From: Tannerellaceae bacterium
Lineage (GTDB): Bacteria > Bacteroidota > Bacteroidia > Bacteroidales > Tannerellaceae
Reading direction: 5' to 3'
DNA length: 43,087 bases
Assembly: GCA_021201295.1 (NCBI GenBank)
Contig: JAJQFE010000071.1
Coordinates: forward strand, 1 to 43,087
Shown here one piece after another: positions 8,208 to 17,499 of the stretch; the stretch's first letter is position 1; each line of letters starts with the position of its first letter. A program made the position numbers and the translations under genes. Below the pieces are notes generated by a model. The model had not been told where the DNA came from and searched no databases. It saw only the letters and a list, made by a program, of their open reading frames with translations.

Positions 8208-10055
8208 ATGAGAGAACTTCTCCATATACTAAGGCGGTTTGTTCCTCCTTATAAAAAATACCTGATCGGGAATATTGTGTTCAATATCCTTTCCGCTATC
8301 CTTAATTTGTTTACGTTTGCCTTGATTATTCCTATTTTACAGATCCTGTTTAAAATCAATGAGGGGGTCTACACCTTTCGGGACTGGAATTTCCGGATAG
8401 ATAGCTGGGAGTCCTGGAAAAGTCTTCCGGACCTGTTACAAAATAATTTTTTCTGGTTTGTCAATCATTTGATTGATACTCACGGAGGCTCTTTTACTTT
8501 GATCATTTTGGGTGTTTTTCTGGTGGTAATGACTTTTATTAAAGTCGCTACTATGTATCTGGCTTTTTTTACCATGATCCCTATCCGGACAGGGGTAGTC
8601 CGTGATATCCGGAATCAGATTAACCGTAAGATCACGCAATTACCTTTAAGTTTTTTCTCGGAGGAAAGGAAAGGAGATATTATTGCCCGTGTATCCGGCG
8701 ATGTGAATGAGATAGAAACTTCTATTATGAGTTCTCTGGATATGTTATTTAAGAATCCTATCCTGATTCTTATTTACCTGACCGGTATGATCCTGATTAG
8801 CTGGCAACTTACTTTATTTGTGGTGATCCTGTTATCTGTTGCCGGATATGTAATGGGGCAGGTTGGGAAAAAACTGAAACGTAGATCCCTGGAAGGTCAA
8901 CATCAGTGGGGTGGATTAATGAGTCAGATTGAAGAGACATTGGGTGGTCTACGTATTATAAAAGCTTTTAACGCAGAAAAGAAGATCCAGGATCGTTTTG
9001 AAAAAAGTAATGACCAGTTCCGCCGGACCACTAACCGGATCTATCGCCGCCAGCAAATGGCACATCCAATGAGTGAATTTCTGGGGACCGCTACTATTGC
9101 GATTGTTTTATGGTATGGCGGATCTCTTATTCTGGGGAACAATAGTCCGATTGATGCTCCTACTTTTATTTATTATCTGGTGATCTTTTATAGTATTATT
9201 AATCCAGCCAAAGATCTTAGTAAATCCATTTATACTATCCAGAAAGGTCTGGCCTCTATGGAAAGAATTGATAAGATTCTGATGGCAGAAAGTAATATAC
9301 ATGACCCGGCCTGTCCGAAATCTATCCAACTGACAAAAGAAATTGTTTACCGGGATGTCTGGTTTAAATATCAGCAGGACTGGGTTCTGAAAGGAATTGA
9401 TCTGGTCATTCCAAAAGGAAAAACCATTGCTTTGGTGGGTCAATCCGGTTCCGGAAAGAGTACTCTGGTGGATTTATTACCTCATTTTTATGATGTGAAT
9501 AAAGGCAGTATTCACATAGATGATACGGATATCCGGGAAGCTACTTTGTATGATCTCCGCAGCTTGATGGGTAATGTAAATCAGGAGGCTATCCTGTTTA
9601 ATGATACATTCTTTAATAACATCTCTTTTGGTGTGGAGAATGCAACTCTGGACCAGGTGCAGGAAGCTGCGCGTATAGCGAATGCTCATGATTTTATTAT
9701 GGCTTCTGAGGAAGGCTATCAAACTAATATAGGAGATAGGGGAGGAAAGTTGTCCGGTGGACAACGCCAGCGGATCAGTATAGCCCGTGCCATTCTAAAA
9801 AATCCTTCTATCCTGATCCTGGATGAAGCTACTTCGGCTTTGGATACGGAATCAGAACGACTGGTGCAGGAGGCATTGGAAAACCTTATGCGCAACCGTA
9901 CTACTATTGTAATTGCTCACCGTCTTTTCACGATCCGGAATGCGGATGAAATTTGTGTAATGCATGAAGGAGAGATTGTGGAAAGAGGAAAACATGAAGA
10001 ATTACTTCTGTTAGGAGGATATTATAAAAAGTTGTGTGATATGCAGAGTTTCTGA
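8208..10055 (+). CDS. ABC exporter, MsbA-like (membrane and ATPase domains fused)
   Basis: A 615-residue half-transporter of the type IV exporter fold: an N-terminal six-helix domain followed by an ATPase domain. Walker A GQSGSGKST is at about 411-419, the signature LSGGQRQR at about 514-521, and Walker B ILILDEATSALD with an H loop (IAHRL) after it. In Bacteroidales, proteins of this form are usually annotated as lipid A or multidrug exporters. Substrate cannot be read from sequence. It diverges from the rSAM/lipoprotein operon and lies 37 bases before the GH95 gene, so the two may be co-transcribed. Confidence 0.85.
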   Translation: MRELLHILRRFVPPYKKYLIGNIVFNILSAILNLFTFALIIPILQILFKINEGVYTFRDWNFRIDSWESWKSLPDLLQNNFFWFVNHLIDTHGGSFTLIILGVFLVVMTFIKVATMYLAFFTMIPIRTGVVRDIRNQINRKITQLPLSFFSEERKGDIIARVSGDVNEIETSIMSSLDMLFKNPILILIYLTGMILISWQLTLFVVILLSVAGYVMGQVGKKLKRRSLEGQHQWGGLMSQIEETLGGLRIIKAFNAEKKIQDRFEKSNDQFRRTTNRIYRRQQMAHPMSEFLGTATIAIVLWYGGSLILGNNSPIDAPTFIYYLVIFYSIINPAKDLSKSIYTIQKGLASMERIDKILMAESNIHDPACPKSIQLTKEIVYRDVWFKYQQDWVLKGIDLVIPKGKTIALVGQSGSGKSTLVDLLPHFYDVNKGSIHIDDTDIREATLYDLRSLMGNVNQEAILFNDTFFNNISFGVENATLDQVQEAARIANAHDFIMASEEGYQTNIGDRGGKLSGGQRQRISIARAILKNPSILILDEATSALDTESERLVQEALENLMRNRTTIVIAHRLFTIRNADEICVMHEGEIVERGKHEELLLLGGYYKKLCDMQSF

Positions 10056-10092
10056 TAGTTAGAATTAAAGATTAAATTGAGATAGAACCACC

Positions 10093-12507
10093 ATGAAGAA
10101 TTATTATTTATTTGTATGGCTATTTATTTTAGCAAGTTGTAGTCTACCGGAAGTAAAAACCGGTAAATCTGTTAATTTTCATTTTGACAAACCTGCCCGG
10201 ATATGGGAAGAGACACTACCTTTAGGAAATGGCCGTATAGGGATGATGCCTGATGGTGGAATTGAACAGGAAACGATTGTCCTGAATGAGATATCTATGT
10301 GGTCCGGAAGTAAGCAGGATACGGATAATCCACAGGCACAATGGTATTTATCTTCTATTCGCAGATTGCTTTTTGAAGGGCGTAATGATGAAGCCCAGGA
10401 GTTAATGTACCGGACTTTCGTGTGTAAAGGAGAAGGAAGTGCCTTAGGAAATGGAGCGGATGCTCCTTATGGAAGCTATCAGTTGTTAGGAAATTTATTA
10501 TTAGAGTATAGGTATCCCGGTAATGAGGAAACTGTTTCTTCTTATCGTAGAGAACTGCGAATGGGAGAGGCAATTGTCGCTACCAGTTTTAAAAAAGGTG
10601 CTGTTAATTACCGGCGTGAAGTATTTACCTCTTTCACGGATGACCTGGGAGTTATTTATTTATCTTCAGATGTAGATAAAGCTTTAAATCTGACTATCGG
10701 AATGGACCGCCCTGAACGTTATGAAGTTTTTTCTGAAGGTAAAGATCTGGTTATGCATGGCCAGCTGAATAATGGAACAGATGGAAATGGAACTATGTAT
10801 GCTGGCCGGGTACGTGTCTTACTGCCTAAGGGAGGGTCTTTAGTGGCAGAAGAAAGGAGTTTAGTCATCCAAAATGCTTCGGAAGCTATTCTGTTAGTAA
10901 GTATGGCAACGGATTATTTTGAAGAACATCCGGAAGGGAAAGTCCTTACCCTTTTATCTGATATGGAAAGAAAAGAGTATTCTACTCTGAAAAGGGAACA
11001 TGTTACTGCTTATAAAGAACTTTTTGAGCGGGCAGAACTGGATCTGGGATGGACGGAAAGAGAAAATTTACCTATTCATAAAAGGCTGGAATTGTTTCAG
11101 AAAGACAAAGAGGATCCGGGATTATCGGCTCTTTATTTTAATTGGGGTCGCTATCTGTTGATTTCTTCTACCCGTCCGGGTTTATTGCCTCCAAATCTTC
11201 AGGGACTTTGGTGTAATACGATTCATACTCCCTGGAATGGGGATTACCATTTAAATATAAATCTGCAAATGAATTTGTGGCCGGCAGAGGTTACTAATTT
11301 GTCAGAACTCCATTTGCCGCTGGTGGATTGGGTAAAACAGCAGGTTCCCAGTGGGGAGCAAACAGCAAGAGTCTTTTATAATGCCCGGGGATGGGTTACG
11401 CATGTGTTAGGAAATGTGTGGGAATTTACTGCTCCCGGAGAACATCCTTCCTGGGGAGCGACTAATACTTCTGCCGCCTGGTTATGTGAACATTTATATC
11501 AGCATTATTTATATACACTGGATAGGTCTTATCTGGAAGATATCTATCCGGTTATGCGTGGAGCAGCCTTATTCTTTGTGGATATGTTGGTAGAAGATCC
11601 CCGAAATAACTATCTGGTAACTGCTCCTACCACCTCTCCGGAAAATGCTTTTTTACTTCCGAATGGGAGTACGGCCAGTATATGTGCCGGCTCAACTATG
11701 GATAATCAGATCCTGCGTGAACTCTTTGCCAATACAATACAAGCAGCCGGAATTTTAGGTATAGATGAAGAATTTGCGGGAGAACTTGAAGCTAAACGTG
11801 CCCGTTTGATGCCAACCACTATTGGCCCGGATGGACGGATCATGGAATGGCTGGAACCTTATGAAGAAGTAGAGCCACATCACCGGCATGTCTCTCATTT
11901 GTATGGACTTTATCCTGGTGATGAAATCTCTGTTGAGTATACTCCGGAACTGGCAGACGCCGCCCGTAAAACTTTACTTGCCCGTGGTGACCGTAGTACA
12001 GGTTGGTCCATGGCATGGAAGATTAATTTTTGGGCCCGTCTGCATGATGGAGATCATGCTTATAAACTGCTCAGTGACTTGTTATATCCTTGTATAAAGG
12101 ACGGAGAAACAGTTGCTTCGGAAGGAGGAACGTATCCGAATCTGTTTTGTTCGCATCCTCCTTTCCAAATTGATGGAAACTTTGGGGCATGTGCCGGAAT
12201 CGCAGAGATGCTCCTCCAAAGCCAAACAGGTAATATTGAGTTGTTGCCGGCTTTGCCATCAGCCTGGAAGAATGGAAATTTTAAGGGTTTAAAGGTAAGA
12301 GGCGGAGGAGAAGTTTCCGCTAAATGGAAAGAAAATGTCCTTACGGAAATGGGTTTAAGGGCGACAGTGGATAATCATATCCGTCTTCCGGAAAACTCTG
12401 CCGGTCTTTCATTAAAACTTAATCAGAAACCGGTTTCTTTGCCTGTCGTTAATGGTTTCCTTGAAGTTGAATTGAAAGCAGGAGAAGAACTGACGCTGAC
12501 TTTTTAA
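10093..12507 (+). CDS. GH95 family alpha-L-fucosidase lipoprotein
   Basis: An 804-residue glycoside hydrolase family 95 enzyme that releases terminal alpha-L-fucose (some members release L-galactose). It is likely a surface or periplasmic lipoprotein (LFILASC, lipid Cys16). It begins with the family N-terminal block (PARIWEETLPLGNGRIG). Catalytic-domain signatures are NLQGLWCNTIHTPWNGDYH with the Asn pair NINLQMN, a TTSPEN Glu motif and DGNFGACAGIAEMLLQS. Length is typical. It is not next to a SusC/SusD pair, so it acts outside the PUL at 23-36 kb unless co-regulated with it. Confidence 0.9.
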   Translation: MKNYYLFVWLFILASCSLPEVKTGKSVNFHFDKPARIWEETLPLGNGRIGMMPDGGIEQETIVLNEISMWSGSKQDTDNPQAQWYLSSIRRLLFEGRNDEAQELMYRTFVCKGEGSALGNGADAPYGSYQLLGNLLLEYRYPGNEETVSSYRRELRMGEAIVATSFKKGAVNYRREVFTSFTDDLGVIYLSSDVDKALNLTIGMDRPERYEVFSEGKDLVMHGQLNNGTDGNGTMYAGRVRVLLPKGGSLVAEERSLVIQNASEAILLVSMATDYFEEHPEGKVLTLLSDMERKEYSTLKREHVTAYKELFERAELDLGWTERENLPIHKRLELFQKDKEDPGLSALYFNWGRYLLISSTRPGLLPPNLQGLWCNTIHTPWNGDYHLNINLQMNLWPAEVTNLSELHLPLVDWVKQQVPSGEQTARVFYNARGWVTHVLGNVWEFTAPGEHPSWGATNTSAAWLCEHLYQHYLYTLDRSYLEDIYPVMRGAALFFVDMLVEDPRNNYLVTAPTTSPENAFLLPNGSTASICAGSTMDNQILRELFANTIQAAGILGIDEEFAGELEAKRARLMPTTIGPDGRIMEWLEPYEEVEPHHRHVSHLYGLYPGDEISVEYTPELADAARKTLLARGDRSTGWSMAWKINFWARLHDGDHAYKLLSDLLYPCIKDGETVASEGGTYPNLFCSHPPFQIDGNFGACAGIAEMLLQSQTGNIELLPALPSAWKNGNFKGLKVRGGGEVSAKWKENVLTEMGLRATVDNHIRLPENSAGLSLKLNQKPVSLPVVNGFLEVELKAGEELTLTF

Positions 12508-12597
12508 GAATACCGGTCTCTTTTTTTTACTGTTTTCTTAGAATTGTCAATTGTTTTCGTATTTTTTGTTAGTAGGTGTTTGAAAATCTAATATCAG

Positions 12598-12897
12598 ATG
12601 AATATACAGATAGAAAATGGCGACCCGGTAGTGATGATTGTTTCGGGTCAGTCAGATACGTTAACCGCCGTAGATTTTGAAAGAGAGATTCAGAAGATAC
12701 TGGCAAGTACCTTCATGAATGTGGTTCTGGATGTAGGTGGTCTGACTTATGTAAGTAGTGCCGGATTAAGGCTGTTGCTTACTCTTCAGAAAAGGTTATC
12801 AGCTAAAGGTGGAACCTTTGTTGTAAAGAATGTGAAAGCGGATATTATGGAGATCTTTAATATCACCGGATTCTCTTCTATCCTTACTATTGAGTAA
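12598..12897 (+). CDS. STAS-domain anti-sigma factor antagonist (RsbV/SpoIIAA-like)
   Basis: A 99-residue single STAS domain protein. The phosphorylation site motif YVSSAGLRLLL has Ser53-Ser54; by analogy with SpoIIAA the second Ser would be modified. In partner switching the unphosphorylated form binds and sequesters the cognate kinase. It opens a five-gene operon: the kinase starts 27 bases downstream and a PP2C phosphatase ends the operon. Confidence 0.88.
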   Translation: MNIQIENGDPVVMIVSGQSDTLTAVDFEREIQKILASTFMNVVLDVGGLTYVSSAGLRLLLTLQKRLSAKGGTFVVKNVKADIMEIFNITGFSSILTIE

Positions 12898-12924
12898 ACA
12901 AAATATAACTTAGTTTCGGCAGAG

Positions 12925-13335
12925 ATGGTCAGGACTCTTCATATTACCAATGATCTGGAACAACTCTCTTCATTCAAAGAGTTTCTGCAAAAGGTATGCT
13001 CTTCATGGGGTATCAATGAAAAAACTGCTATGGAACTTCATTTGGCTGTTGAAGAGGCGGTTGTGAATGTAATCCATTATGCTTATCCCGGTCAGAAAAA
13101 CCAGCCTATAGAACTGAAAGTTCAGTATGATGCCGGGAAGATTATTTTTACTTTAACAGATCATGGAGCGTTGTTTGATCCTACTTCTAAAGAGGATCCG
13201 GATATAACGTTGGGTCTTGATGAGCGTCCTATCGGAGGATTAGGTATTTTCTTTGCCAGGAAACTGATGACGGAAATCAATTATAAACGTTCCGGAAATA
13301 AAAATATATTAACCATGATTAAAGAACTTCCCTGA
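12925..13335 (+). CDS. Anti-sigma-type Ser/Thr protein kinase (RsbW/SpoIIAB-like)
   Basis: A 136-residue GHKL-fold kinase. The N box is ELHLAVEEAVVNVIHYAYP, the G1-like motif DHGALFDP and the G2 motif IGGLGIFFARKL. It should phosphorylate the STAS protein just upstream and, when free, bind a target. In Firmicutes the target is a sigma factor of the SigB/SigF group; Bacteroidetes are not known to have one, so the target here is open. The next gene begins 2 bases after its stop. Confidence 0.87.
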   Translation: MVRTLHITNDLEQLSSFKEFLQKVCSSWGINEKTAMELHLAVEEAVVNVIHYAYPGQKNQPIELKVQYDAGKIIFTLTDHGALFDPTSKEDPDITLGLDERPIGGLGIFFARKLMTEINYKRSGNKNILTMIKELP

Positions 13336-13337
13336 AT

Positions 13338-14456
13338 ATGGCAGATTTTAATGTAAAAGAAATTCAGAGTCTGAAGTTTCGGATACAGGTTGTGGAACAA
13401 CTTTCCGTAGTGGGAGTCATCCTCATGGTATTAGGCTGGTGGTATTCCTGGGAAGGCAGTGTAAGTATAATCTTGACTCTTCTGATTATCTTTCAGATTA
13501 TTAAATGGCGTTTCCGGAAGCAGCTAAAACAGAAAGAGTATCTTGCAAGAGTAGTGGAAGAGAGAACTATTGAACTAAGGGTTCAGAGGGACCAGGTCAT
13601 GAAGGAATCCAAAGAGCTTGCAGATGCACTCGAAGCATTGGCAGAAGCACAGGATGAACTGGTCAGAAGTGAACGTCTGGCTACGGTAGGAAATCTCACC
13701 AAAGGACTTTTGGATCGTATTTTAAATCCAGTTAATTATATCAATAATTTTGCTGATCTGTCGGTTGATCTCCTGAAACAATTGGAAAGAAACCTGGCAA
13801 GCCCGGATGTGAAGATGTCAGAAGAACTTCATGAAGATACCATGGAACTTATTACAATGATCACGGGAAATCTCACAAAGATCACAGAGCATGGAGTGAA
13901 TACAGTCCGTATTGTTAAGGCTATGGAAGAGTTGATGAAAGATCAGAAAGCCCATATGGTTCCGGCAGATGTAAATAATCTCTGCAAAGTAAATCTGGAT
14001 ATTATATCTAAGCAGTATCACAAAGAAATTGCAGAACATAACATAAAATTGAGCTTCGACTGCCTCACTCTTTCTCTGATGATTGATATGAATATAGAGC
14101 AGATGAGTAAAGTCCTGATCCATTTATTGAATAATAGTATGTATGCCCTCCTGAAGAAGGCAGAGAAACAGACTTTTTCTCCTGAGATTGCAGTAAAGCT
14201 TGAAAAACAAAACAGTTCTGTTTCCATCAAAGTCTATGATAATGGAAATGGAATTGAGGAAAGTATAAAAGATAAAATCTTTGAACCTTTTTTCACAACC
14301 AAACCTACTTCTCTGGCCTCCGGTACCGGATTATATTTAAGCCGTGAGATTGTATTGAACCATAAAGGGTCTATACAGGTGGAAAGTGAAAAAGATCAAT
14401 ATACAGAAGTGACAGTCATATTACCTATATATCAAAATACGGAAAGTAATGGATGA
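13338..14456 (+). CDS. Histidine kinase-like membrane protein with Asp in place of the phospho-acceptor His
   Basis: A 372-residue protein with two membrane helices (about 18-37 and 41-57) and almost no periplasmic loop, then a coiled coil (about 60-115) and a kinase-type dimerisation and ATPase region. The H box reads GNLTKGLLDRILNPVNYINN. Against the usual AGIAHEINNPLNY form, the His is Asp126. The ATPase motifs remain: N box LLNNSMYAL, G1 DNGNGI, F box FEPFFTTKP, G2 GTGLYLS. It therefore may bind ATP but cannot carry phosphate at the normal site. It overlaps the following intact kinase by 8 bases, so the two are likely made together and may form a heterodimer, with this one as membrane anchor or sensor. 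Confidence 0.85.
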   Translation: MADFNVKEIQSLKFRIQVVEQLSVVGVILMVLGWWYSWEGSVSIILTLLIIFQIIKWRFRKQLKQKEYLARVVEERTIELRVQRDQVMKESKELADALEALAEAQDELVRSERLATVGNLTKGLLDRILNPVNYINNFADLSVDLLKQLERNLASPDVKMSEELHEDTMELITMITGNLTKITEHGVNTVRIVKAMEELMKDQKAHMVPADVNNLCKVNLDIISKQYHKEIAEHNIKLSFDCLTLSLMIDMNIEQMSKVLIHLLNNSMYALLKKAEKQTFSPEIAVKLEKQNSSVSIKVYDNGNGIEESIKDKIFEPFFTTKPTSLASGTGLYLSREIVLNHKGSIQVESEKDQYTEVTVILPIYQNTESNG

Positions 14457-15284
14457 TGAATTAAAGAAGCGGATAGACTATCTGGAAATGCAACTAAAGA
14501 ATCAGGATAGGCTTGCCTCGCTTGGTTTGTTAAGTGCCGGGATAGCACATGAAATACAGAATCCTCTTAATTTTGTAATTAATTTCAGTAAACTATCTTC
14601 AAAATTATTACAGGATCTGGAAGCTATTCTGGAAGAGATAAGTGATGCTATACCGGAAGACCTGAAAGAGGAAGTGGAGGATATCATGTCCGATCTTCAG
14701 GGAAATATGACAAAGATTGAAGAAAATGGGAACTGGGCTTCCAGTATTGTGCGGGGAGTCTTATTACATGCCCGGGGCAAAGAAGATGAATTTATGCTGA
14801 CAGACCTGAAAAAGCTGATTAAAGAATATGTCTGGCTTTCCTATCATGCTGTCTGTTCCAATAACAAGAGTTTTAATGTTTGCATCCAGGAAGAATATGC
14901 AGAAGATGTTCCGGAAGTGAGTGTAGTGCCCCAGGACTTTAGCCGTGCCGTGCTGAATATTATGAATAATGCCTGTTATGCAGTATATGGAAAATCCAAA
15001 AGGGCCTTACCGGAGCCTTATCAGCCCACCGTAAAAGTTAACTTATGGAAAGACGGAGAATGGGTAAAACTTTCGATTGAGGATAATGGCCCGGGTATTC
15101 CCGATAAGTCATTCCTAAACTTTTTAAGCCATTTTATACGACAAAACCTGTAGGAGAAGGGACCGGATTAGGACTTTCTATAACCAGGAGTATTGTAGAA
15201 GATAAACATTACGGTAAAGTGGAAGTCGATACTAAACTGAATGAATTTACCCATTTCACCATTTCACTACCGATTAAAAAATAA
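14449..15284 (+). pseudogene. Soluble histidine kinase, frame broken by a one-base deletion
   Basis: A cytoplasmic kinase without membrane segments. Its H box is intact (SAGIAHEIQNPLNF, His34), with N box (NIMNNACYAV) and G1 (DNGPGIPD). As given, the frame ends at 15153 in a nonsense tail. If one G is restored at about 15108 (GATAAG-TC), the frame continues as [32 protein letters not shown] and ends at a TAA at 15282-15284, giving 278 residues with normal F and G2 boxes. The receiver-phosphatase gene starts 15 bases later, at the distance expected in an operon. I regard this as a functional gene with a consensus error, or a very recent mutation. Confidence 0.8.
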
Positions 15285-15299
15285 GAGGAAAAGAACTGT

Positions 15300-16462
15300 A
15301 TGGCTATTAAGATATTAAGTGTAGACGACGAACAGGATCTGGAAATATTACTGACACAGTATTTCCGGCGTAAAATAAAAAAAGGAGAATATGAGTTCTC
15401 TTTTGCCCACAATGGACTCGAGGCTCTTCAGATGATCCTGGCTAATCTGGATTATGATATTATCCTGAGTGATATCAATATGCCTGAGATGGATGGGTTG
15501 ACCCTGCTGACCAAAATCAATGAATTACGTAATCCCGCTATGAAGTGTATTATGGTTTCAGCTTATGGAGATATGGAAAATATTCGTATTGCGATGAACC
15601 GGGGAGCATTTGATTTTACAACAAAGCCCATCAATCTGGAGGATATGGAACGTACGATTGAAAAGGCGGTAGAGCAGATCAAATTTATAAAAAATGCACA
15701 GCAGGAACACACACAATTAAAATTCATTCAGTCTGATCTGAATGTCGCCCGTGAGATACAACAGACGATTTTTCCTAAAAAATTCCCGCCTTATCCGGAG
15801 TTGACCTCTTTTGATATCTATGCTTCTATGAATGCTGCTAAATATATCGGAGGTGATTTTTATGACTTCTTCCGGATCGATACGGATCGATTAGGATTCG
15901 TGATTGCTGATGTTTCCGGAAAAGGAGTTCCTGTAGCTATTTTATGGCGATCAGTCGTACTGTAGTCCGGGCTATTGCGCTGACAGAAAATTCTGCTGCT
16001 AAATGTATGCAAAGAGCTAATGAAATTCTTTGTCAGGAAAGTGTAAATGATATGTTTGTAACTGTATTCTATGGTATACTGAATATAAATACAGGAGTAG
16101 TTACCTATTGTAACGCGGGCCATAATCCCCCTATCTGGATCGATAAAGAAGGAGTCATATCTCAGCTTCCACTAACTCATGATCTGGTATTGGCAGCTCT
16201 GGAAGATAAGCAATATCATGAAAAAGAAATTGTGTTGAAACCGGGAGATACATTATTTCTTTATACTGATGGGGTTACTGAAGCTAATAATCTATCTGGT
16301 GAACTTTATGGAGATGACCGTCTGATGGAACATTGTAAAACTTATACCAGGCTTTCTCCAAGAGAAATTGTAAGTAATATAACCCATTCGGTAACTACTT
16401 TTGCTATGGGAGCTGTCCAGTCTGATGACATTATATTAATGGCGATCCGGTATAACGGTTAA
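15300..16462 (+). pseudogene. Response regulator with PP2C/SpoIIE-type phosphatase output, frame broken by a one-base deletion
   Basis: An N-terminal receiver domain (acid pair D9-D10, phospho-acceptor Asp58 in DIILSDINMPEMDG, Lys in TKPIN), a coiled linker, then an RsbU/SpoIIE-type PP2C phosphatase domain. Phosphatase motifs are GGDFYDFF, DVSGKG, NAGHNPP, YTDGVTEA and SDDIILM. The frame is lost at a T4 run, 15940-15943: as given, the first half ends at 15965 and the second half begins at the ATG at 15944. With T5 the text reads GKGVPVAIFMAISRTVVRA and the protein is 387 residues. It would receive phosphate from the two kinases upstream and dephosphorylate the STAS protein. Confidence 0.82.
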
Positions 16463-16574
16463 TGCAAAATCAGCTAATATAGGATAAATACTTTCGGTAG
16501 AAAAAACGGTAATTCTTAAAAAATTAGCGGGTTTTTGTATTATTCAATACCTCTGTCAGATAATTTCAGGGAAT

Positions 16575-16610
16575 AAAAAAGGATAGTTCCGGTTGGATCT
16601 ATCCTTTTTT
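16575..16610. terminator. Bidirectional intrinsic terminator
   Basis: A 12-bp perfect stem, AAAAAAGGATAG (16575-16586) with CTATCCTTTTTT (16599-16610), between convergent genes. The T run on each side suits termination in both directions: the partner-switching operon on + and the lipoprotein on -. Confidence 0.85.
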
Positions 16611-16635
16611 ATTTTATACGTATCAGAGTCTTTAC

Positions 16636-17466
16636 TTACTGCAGTAGAGTATCCCGAATACCCATGATTTCGGCATTAGAATTTCTTGCGGTTGAGACAG
16701 AAACTACTTTTTCCTGAAGAGGAGCAATAGTAGTACCTAAATCTTTCAGATCCGGATAATAAGCTGACAGGTCTTCAGTGATTTCACCTAACATAGCTAC
16801 TCTTTTTTCCATATTTTCGGAAAGGCCGGCAGATGTTGCATCTCCTTCAATTACCAAAGATGGATTAGCCATTAAACAGGCATATTCCACTGCCATACCT
16901 GCTAAGATCTCAATCTGCACATCGATTTTATCATTAGCAGCTAATTCATCGATAATTCTTTCCTGTTGTTTCTGGGTGAACTCTTTGAACTCTTCTTTGG
17001 AAGCGTTTTCAGGAAGTTTGTCTTTCATTACATTTTGTACGTAAGAAATGTTCAGATCAGCAGTCAATTTAGCCAGGACAGCTTCTATATCTACTGTCGG
17101 TTGATTGATGGCTCTCAGGATATTCAGATCAGCAAAATAAATACCAACCGCACGTGCTTTCTGTGCACTGGTAGTTATGTCATTAGCTTTTGAAGTTGGT
17201 AACATATATCCCAGATTTTCAATCCCTAATTTCACTTCCCCGTTATAGACACGATAAGGAATTTCAGAGTCCGGCATGTCTTTCAATAACTGAATTGTTT
17301 CAGTTTTTAATTCTTCAGTTAGTAGGTCTTTAGGAACATTTCCTGCTATTACGGCAGCCTCTTCATTTTTAGCGGCTTCTTCATTTGATTTTTGTGAGCC
17401 ACCGCAGGAAGCCATACCAAACATAAGGGCTGATATGGCAAGCAGATTAATAAAACTCTTTTTCAT
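16636..17466 (-). CDS. Putative lipoprotein of unknown function
   Basis: A 276-residue protein with a lipoprotein signal (LFGMASC-like ending, lipid Cys21), a short Glu/Ala-rich linker, then a mostly helical soluble domain with no motif I recognise. It is likely anchored in the periplasm or at the outer membrane. It starts 33 bases after the end of the ABCG-like transporter gene on the same strand, with no consensus promoter between, so the two probably form an operon and may act together. No enzyme function can be read. Confidence 0.7.
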   Translation of the reverse strand: MKKSFINLLAISALMFGMASCGGSQKSNEEAAKNEEAAVIAGNVPKDLLTEELKTETIQLLKDMPDSEIPYRVYNGEVKLGIENLGYMLPTSKANDITTSAQKARAVGIYFADLNILRAINQPTVDIEAVLAKLTADLNISYVQNVMKDKLPENASKEEFKEFTQKQQERIIDELAANDKIDVQIEILAGMAVEYACLMANPSLVIEGDATSAGLSENMEKRVAMLGEITEDLSAYYPDLKDLGTTIAPLQEKVVSVSTARNSNAEIMGIRDTLLQ

Positions 17467-17499
17467 AACGTCTATTTTAGTAATTTATATTTTTCTTAT

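Noticed and set aside
10093-12507. GH95 gene as part of the PUL at 23-36 kb
   Set aside because: It lies 11 kb away behind unrelated operons on both strands, with no shared promoter motif seen.
14449-16462. Programmed frameshifting in the kinase and phosphatase genes
   Set aside because: The sites lack a slippery heptamer with a downstream structure, and similar one-base losses occur in unrelated genes across the window, which fits sequence error better.
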